Positions 58,619 to 64,000 of a DNA stretch of 64,000 nt are shown piece by piece; position 1 is the stretch's first letter; each line of letters opens with the position of its first letter. The position numbers and the translations under genes were made by a program. The DNA is from Cervus elaphus (taxonomy: Eukaryota; Chordata; Mammalia; Artiodactyla; Cervidae): positions 32,399,001-32,463,000 of the forward strand of contig NC_057843.1 in NCBI RefSeq assembly GCF_910594005.1, given 5' to 3'. Below the pieces are notes generated by a model. That model was not told where the DNA came from. It searched no databases and saw only the letters and a list, made by a program, of their open reading frames with translations.

Positions 58619-58734
58619 AGTAACTCCTTTTTTATTTTTGTTCCTGTTTGCACGGGCTATCTTTTTCAATTCCTTCACTTTTAGTCATGTGTTTCCATAA
58701 AACTGAAGAGAATTTCTTGTAGGCAGTATTTATT

Positions 58735-58832
58735 ACTGCAGATGGTGATTGCAGCCATGAAATTAAAAGACACTTACTCCTTGGGAGAAAAGTTATGACC
58801 AAACTAGACAGCATATTAAAAAGCAGAGACAT
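58735..58832 (+). mobile_element. BovB fragment broken by the young L1
   Basis: CTGCAGATGGTGATTGCAGCC starts a 98-base BovB ORF2 C-terminal piece that stops exactly at the L1 5' end. It is presumably continued beyond the L1, outside the window. Confidence 0.8.
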
Positions 58833-59633
58833 GGGGGGAGGAGCCAAGATGGCGGAGGAGTAGGACGGGGAGACCACTTTCTCTCCTACAAATTCATCAA
58901 AAGAATAACTGAATGCAGAGCAAACCTCACAAAACAACTTCTGATCGCTAGCTGAGGTCATCAGGCGCCCAGAAAAGCAGACCATTGTCTTCGAAAGGAG
59001 GTAGGACAAAATATAAAAGATAAAAAGTGAGACAAAAGAGCTAAGGACGGAGACCCGTCCCGGGAAGGGAGTCTTAGGCAGCCTTGCTTGGGCTAGGGTC
59101 CGGGCCTGAGTGCCCTGAGGCCAATCGGAGGGAGCTTCTGTGAGGTGCCAACTTGAACTGTGGGAGACCAAAAGAGAGAAAATTAACCGGCCGGAACACA
59201 CTGCCGGCCTTTCGCAGAACAAAGGGACGGAGAAAGTCCCAAGAAGAGGTCGCAGGCTGCGGACCGCCCAGCCCCGCCGGAGGCAGGAGGCAGGGGGGAG
59301 GGGAAGGTCGCGGCGAGACACAGGGCGCAGGCACCCGACCGGCGCGGGCGGGGACTGGGGCTGGGGACGCAGAGGGCGGAAGGCGCGCGCGCCCGACTGG
59401 CGCCGGCGGAAACTGAGACTGGGTCCGCGGAAGGGAGTGAGTGCGCCACACCTGGGGATAGTGCGCCCATCAAGCCCCTCGCTGCCTGGACCGCTCTGAC
59501 GGGGAAGGCACAGAGAGCAGGCGCAGCTTTTCCTTCCGCGCTTTTGTGTAACACCCGAGGGCTGGAACCTAGCGCAGCGCGGGGCGCGCTCCATATAGAA
59601 CAGCCGGGAGCCTGAGCAGCGCAGAGGGAGAAA

Positions 59634-59760
59634 GCAGCGTCAGCCCCTCCCGGCAGCGCCAGCCCGCCCCCGCAGGGCCAGCCCCTCAACTTAGCGTCAG
59701 CCCCGCCCCGCAGCGTCAGCCCCTCCCCGCAGCGTCAGCCCCTCCCAGCAGCGCAACGGA
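59634..59760 (+). repeat. Short GC-rich tandem repeat in the L1 5' UTR
   Basis: About seven imperfect units of the form GCAGCGTCAGCCCCTCCC, 15-20 bases each, lie in tandem (for example at 59691, 59709 and 59728). Confidence 0.8.
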
Positions 59761-60028
59761 ACTAGCTAACTGAGTAAGAGTCCACCTCCGCCGGCCTGTG
59801 TCAGGGCGGAAATGAGGCTCTGAAGAGACCGGCAAACAGAAGCCAAATAAACAAAGGGAACCGCTTCAGAAGGGACTGGTGCAACAGATTAAAATCCCTG
59901 TAGAAAACACCGACTTCACCGGATGGGCCCTGTAGATATCGAGAAGTGTAAGCTGGAACGAGGAGCTATCTGAAACTGAGCCGAACCCACACTGACCGCA
60001 GCAGCTCCAGAGAAACTCCTAGATATAT

Positions 60029-60361
60029 TTTTACTTTTTTTTTTCTAAGTAAGAAAAAAAAAAAATTTTTTTTTTCTTTTTATATTTTTTCTTTTTTATT
60101 TTTTCTCTGTTATTTTCCTTTAAAATTCCCTATTACTCCCCCATTACTCCTTAACTTTCATTTACATAGATTTTTACGATTTTTTTAATTAGGGGAAAAA
60201 AAATTTTTTTTTTTCTTTCTTTCTTTTTTTTTTTTTCTGGTTTTTTTGTTTTGTTTTTTTTTTCTTTTTTTTCTTTTTCTTCTTTTTCTTTTTTCTTCTT
60301 TTTTTTCCTTTCTGTTTTCTCTTTTATTTTCTATTTTTCTTTTTCTCTTATTTCTTTTAAA
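60029..60361 (+). repeat. T-rich pyrimidine tract in the L1 5' UTR
   Basis: Over 300 bases are almost wholly T with some C and short A runs, including an A12-T11 junction near 60055-60075. On the minus strand it reads as a lysine-rich open frame, which is a compositional artefact. Confidence 0.9.
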
Positions 60362-61269
60362 GTCCTCTAGTACTCCTCTACTACTCTTCATTTTCATTTT
60401 CACTACACTATAACCTTACCAAAAAAAAAAAAAAAAAAAGAGAGAAGCCCTATCTTTAAACCGAAGATTATTCTCTCCCAATCTTGACTCTCTGTTTTCT
60501 ACCTCAGAACACCTCTATTTCCTCCTTTCCCCTTCTCTTCCCAATCGAATTCTGTGAATCCTTGTAGGTGTCTGAGATACGGAGAACACTCTGGGAACAG
60601 ACAGCTGCGTAGATCTGTCTCTCTCCTCTTGAGTCCCCCTTTTTCTCCTCCTGCTCATCTCTATCTCCCTCCTCCCTTTTCTCCTGTTCATGTAACTCTG
60701 TGAACCTCTCTGGGTGTCCCCAACAGCGGAGAATCTTTTCGCCATTAACCTAGAAGTTTTATTATCAGTGCTGTATAGTTGGAGAAGTCCTGAGACTACA
60801 GGAAGAATAAAACTGAAATCCAGAGGCAGGAAACTTAAGCCCAAAACCTGAGAACACCAGAAAACTCCTGACTACATGAAACTTTAAGCAATAAGTGACC
60901 GTCCAAAAGCCTCCATACCTACACTGAAACCAACCACCACCCAAGAGCCAGTAAGTTTTAGAGCAAGACATACCACGCAAATTCTCCAGCAACACAGGAA
61001 CATAGCCCCGAATGTCAACATACAGGCTGCCCAAGGACACACCTAACACATAGACCCATCTCAAAACTCATTACTGGGCACTCCATTGCTCTCCAAAAAG
61101 AAGAAATCAAGTTCCACGCACCAGTACACTGACGCAAGCTTCCCTAACCGGGAAACCTTGACAAGCCAATCGTCTAACCCCACCCACTGGGTAAATCCTC
61201 CACAATAAAAAGGAACCACAGACCTCCAGAATACAGAAAGTCCACTCCAGACACAGCGATCTAAACAAG

Positions 61270-62194
61270 ATGAAAAGGCAAAGAAATACCCAACAGGTAA
61301 AGGAACATGAAAAATGCCCACCAAGTCAAACAAAAGAGGAGGAGATAGGGAATCTACCTGAAAAAGAATTTAGAATAATGATAATAAAAATGATCCAAAA
61401 TCTTGAAAACAAAATGGAGTTACAGATAAATAGCCTGGAGACAAAGATTGAAAAGATAGAAGAATTGTTTAATAAAGACCTAGAAGAAATAAAAAAGTCA
61501 ATTAAAAATGAACAATGCAATGAATGAGATCAAAAACACTTTGGAGGGAACCAAGAGTAGAATAACAGAGGCAGAAGATAGGATAAGTGAGGTAGAAGAT
61601 AAAATGGTGGAAATAAATGAAGCAGAGAGGAAAAAAGAAAAAAGGATCAAAAGAAATGAGGACAACCTCAGGGACCTCTGGGACAATGTGAAACGCCCCA
61701 ACATTCGAATCATAGGAGTTCCAGAAGAAGAAGACAAAAAGAAAGGCCATGAGAAAATACTCGAGGAGATAATAGCTGAAAACTTCCCTAAAATGGGGAA
61801 GGAAATAGCCACTCAAGTCCAAGAAACCCAGAGAGTCCCAAACAGGATAAACCCAAGGCGAAACACCCCAAGACACATATTAATCAAACTAACAAAGATC
61901 AAACACAAAGAACAAATATTAAAAGCAGCAAGGGAAAAACAACAAATAACACACAAAGGGATTCCCATAAGGATAACAGCTGACCTATCAATAGAAACCC
62001 TCCGGGCCAGAAGGGAATGGCAGGACGTCCTGAAAGTAATGAAAGAGAATAACCTACAACTTAGATTACTGTATCCAGCAAGGATCTCATTCAGATATGA
62101 AGGAGAACTCAAAAGCTTTACAGACAAGCAAAAGCTGAGAGAATTCAGCACCACCAAACCAGCTCTTCAACAAATGCTAAAGGATCTTCTCTAG
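61270..62194 (+). pseudogene. L1 ORF1 protein, one frameshift
   Basis: ORF1p is the RNA-binding chaperone of the L1 particle. The start frame (61270-61527) gives a basic N-terminus, then a coiled coil of about 50 residues (EKEFRIMIIKMIQNLENKME onward). A single-base phase change in the A-rich stretch near 61500-61515 moves the rest into the frame 61508-62194. That frame contains more coiled coil, the RRM (RPNIRIIGVPEEEDKKKGHE), the conserved RR/RxxxR region (NPRRNTPRHILIKLTK) and the C-terminal domain ending TKPALQQMLKDLL. Apart from this shift the protein is complete, about 305 residues in all. A sequencing error cannot be excluded because the change is in a run of A. Confidence 0.9.
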
Positions 62195-62245
62195 ACAGGA
62201 AATGCAGAAAGGTTGTATAAACGTGAACCCAAAACAACAAAGTAA

Positions 62246-64000
62246 ATGGCAACGGGACCACACCTATCAATAATTACCTTAAATGTAAATGGGTTGAATG
62301 CCCCAACCAAAAGACAAAGATTGGCTGAATGGATACAAAAACAAGACCCCCATATATGCTGTCTACAAGAGACCCACCTCAAAACAAGAGACACATACAG
62401 ACTAAAAGTGAAGGGCTGGAAAAAAATATTTCATGCAAATGGAGACCAAAAGAAAGCAGGAGTCGCAATACTCATATCAGATAAAATAGACTTTCAAATA
62501 AAAGCTGTGAAAAGAGACAAAGAAGGACACTACATAATGATCAAAGGATCAATCCAAGAAGAAGATATAACAATTATATATGCACCCAACATAGGAGCAC
62601 CGCAATATGTATGGCAAACACTTACGAGTATGAAAGAGGAAATTAATAGTAACACAATAATAGTGGGAGACTTTAATACCCCACTCACAACTATGGATAG
62701 ATCAACTAAACAGAAAATTAACAAGGAAACACAAACTTTAAATGACACAATGGACCAGCTAGACCTAATTGATATCTATAGGACATTTCACCCCAAAACA
62801 AGCAACTTCACCTTTTTCTCAAGTGCACACGGAACCTTCTCCAGAATAGATCACATCCTGGGCCATAAATCTAGTCTTGGAAAATTCAAAAAAATTGAAA
62901 TCATTCCAGTCATCTTTTCTGACCACAGTGCAATAAGATTAGATCTCAATTACAGGAAAAAAATTGTTAAAAATTCAAACACCTGGAGGCTAAATAACAC
63001 GCTTCTGAATAACCAACAAATCATAGAAGAAATCAAAAAAGAAATCAAAATATGTATAGAAATGAATGAAAATGAAAACACAACAACCCAAAACCTATGG
63101 GACACTGTAAAAGCAGTGCTAAGGGGAAGGTTCATAGCATTACAGGCTTACATCAAGAAACAAGAAAAAAGCCAAATAAATAACCTAACTCTACACCTAA
63201 AGCAATTAGAGAAGGAAGAAATGAAGAACCCCAGGGTTAGCAGAAGGAAAGAAATCTTAAAAATTAAGGCAGAAATAAATGCAATAGAAACTAAAGAGAC
63301 CATAGGAAAAATCAACAAAGCTAAAAGCTGGTTTTTTGAAAAAATAAACAAAATTGACAAACCATTAGCAAGACTCATTAAGAAACAAAGAGAGAAGAAC
63401 CAAATTAACAAAATTAGAAATGAAAATGGAGAGATCACAACAGACAACACTGAAATACAAAGGATCATAAGAGACTACTACCAGCAGCTCTATGCCAATA
63501 AAATGGACAACTTGGATGAAATGGACAAATTCTTAGAAAAGTATAACTTTCCAAAACTGAACCAGGAAGAAATAGAAGATCTTAACAGACCCATCACAAG
63601 CAAGGAAATCGAAACTGTAATCAAAAATCTTCCAGCAAACAAAAGCCCAGGACCAGATGGCTTCACAGCTGAATTCTACCAAAAATTTAGAGAAGAGCTA
63701 ACACCTATCTTACTCAAACTCTTCCAGAAAATTGCAGATGAAGGTAAACTTCCAAACTCATTCTATGAGGCCACCATCACCCTAATTCCAAAACCTGACA
63801 AAGATGCCACAAAAAAAGAAAACTACAGGCCAATATCACTGATGAACATACATGCAAAAATCCTTAACAAAATTCTAGCAAACAGAATCCAACAACATAT
63901 TAAAAAAATCATACACCACGACCAAGTGGGCTTTATCCCAGGAATGCAAGGATTCTTCAATATCCGCAAATCAATCAATGAAATACACCACATTAACAAA
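62246..64000 (+). CDS. L1 ORF2 protein, endonuclease and RT start (partial at window edge)
   Basis: ORF2p nicks target DNA and reverse-transcribes the element. ATG at 62246 opens a frame with no stop to base 64000 (585 codons); I translated it codon by codon. The endonuclease catalytic set is present: LNVNGLN (Asn15), LQETH (Glu42), VGDFN (Asp142, Asn144), SRIDHIL (Asp202) and SDHS (Asp226, His227). The linker follows, then the RT fingers (NLPANKSPGPDGF near residue 460, LIPKPDKDATKKENYRPISL near 515, DQVGFIPGMQG near 560). The FADD-type catalytic loop, Z region end and Cys-rich C-terminus lie beyond the window. Start chosen as the first ATG after ORF1, 51 bases downstream, matching ISIITLNVNGL homology. 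Confidence 0.93.
   Translation, partial: MATGPHLSIITLNVNGLNAPTKRQRLAEWIQKQDPHICCLQETHLKTRDTYRLKVKGWKKIFHANGDQKKAGVAILISDKIDFQIKAVKRDKEGHYIMIKGSIQEEDITIIYAPNIGAPQYVWQTLTSMKEEINSNTIIVGDFNTPLTTMDRSTKQKINKETQTLNDTMDQLDLIDIYRTFHPKTSNFTFFSSAHGTFSRIDHILGHKSSLGKFKKIEIIPVIFSDHSAIRLDLNYRKKIVKNSNTWRLNNTLLNNQQIIEEIKKEIKICIEMNENENTTTQNLWDTVKAVLRGRFIALQAYIKKQEKSQINNLTLHLKQLEKEEMKNPRVSRRKEILKIKAEINAIETKETIGKINKAKSWFFEKINKIDKPLARLIKKQREKNQINKIRNENGEITTDNTEIQRIIRDYYQQLYANKMDNLDEMDKFLEKYNFPKLNQEEIEDLNRPITSKEIETVIKNLPANKSPGPDGFTAEFYQKFREELTPILLKLFQKIADEGKLPNSFYEATITLIPKPDKDATKKENYRPISLMNIHAKILNKILANRIQQHIKKIIHHDQVGFIPGMQGFFNIRKSINEIHHINK

Larger units (their letters stand above)
47660..58734 (-). mobile_element. 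Old L1, minus strand, split by four insertions
   Basis: Reverse ORF2 sequence runs from about 47660 to 50007. It is resumed at 57929-58048, 58314-58459 and 58611-58734. The separating insertions are the provirus (50008-57928), a BovB tail (58049-58313) and a Bov-tA (58460-58610); a BovB piece and the young L1 follow. The fragments join in the correct L1 order, for example CCAGTTTAAGTTCAG then TTTCCTTATT across the provirus. Frames are all short. Confidence 0.75.
58833..61269 (+). promoter_or_regulatory. L1 5' UTR with CpG-rich promoter region
   Basis: The part at about 59040-59800 is GC- and CpG-rich, unlike everything else in the window, as expected for an L1 internal promoter. After it comes a pyrimidine-rich tract and about 800 bases of non-coding leader. 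No specific factor site is claimed. Confidence 0.7.
58833..64000 (+). mobile_element. Young L1 (L1-BT-like), 5' part, runs off the window
   Basis: It starts with a G run and GGAGGAGCCAAGATGGCGG, the standard L1 5' end. A 5' UTR of about 2.4 kb, ORF1 (61270-62194), a 51-base gap and ORF2 (from 62246) follow in order. The intact 5' end means it is not 5'-truncated. The 3' half of ORF2, the 3' UTR and the tail are outside the window. Sequence quality is high: ORF2 has no stop in 585 codons, ORF1 one frameshift. Confidence 0.93.

Noticed and set aside
60185..60403. Lysine-rich 72-codon open frame on the minus strand
   Set aside because: It is the reverse reading of a T-rich tract in the L1 5' UTR; composition alone explains it.

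Overview
The window looks like intergenic or intronic DNA of a bovid (cattle or a near relative). The evidence is the repeat set: BovB (RTE-clade) LINEs, tRNA-Glu-derived Bov-tA SINEs, a CHR-type cetartiodactyl SINE, and an L1 with L1-BT-like 5' and 3' ends, on an AT-rich mammalian background with MIR, MLT1-like LTRs and old L1. I recognise no host protein-coding exon, rRNA, functional tRNA or CRISPR array. Family names are assigned by eye; none was checked with RepeatMasker.

Layout. 1-156: L1 3' end with poly(A). 1438-4900: BovB 3' end beside an old minus-strand L1 that carries a Bov-tA and a CHR SINE. 6365-9187: BovB with an inverted 5' half, lacking its 3' end. 9190-14350: mostly unique DNA with one MLT1-like fragment. 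14365-22765: a BovB-rich block made of a long BovB with an inverted 5' part, then an old BovB split by a younger BovB. 22770-41060: unique DNA, several decayed L1s, MIRs, Bov-tA SINEs, an MLT1-like LTR, and a decayed hAT transposase (38460-39330, minus). 41068-43092: a third 5'-inverted BovB with flanking duplications. 43752-44745: a young BovB 3' end and a Bov-tA. 46313-46912: MLT1-like LTR. 47660-58734: an old minus-strand L1 split by later insertions. The largest is a betaretrovirus-like (ERVK/HML-type) provirus at 50008-57928, minus strand, with two LTRs, 6-bp target duplications, a Lys-tRNA-like primer site and broken gag, dUTPase-protease, pol and env. 58833-64000: the 5' part of a young plus-strand L1 with 5' UTR, frameshifted ORF1, and ORF2 open to the window edge.

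Nothing here works as an operon. The elements are linked by retrotransposition history: L1 machinery presumably inserted the SINEs and tails, BovB ends seed Bov-tA mobility, and nesting gives relative ages. The points most worth a second look are the provirus with near-identical LTRs but a ruined interior (suggesting mobilisation of an already defective element), the recurrence of 5'-inverted BovB copies, five tiny tail-only or near tail-only insertions with duplicated target sites, and the young L1 with uninterrupted ORF2.
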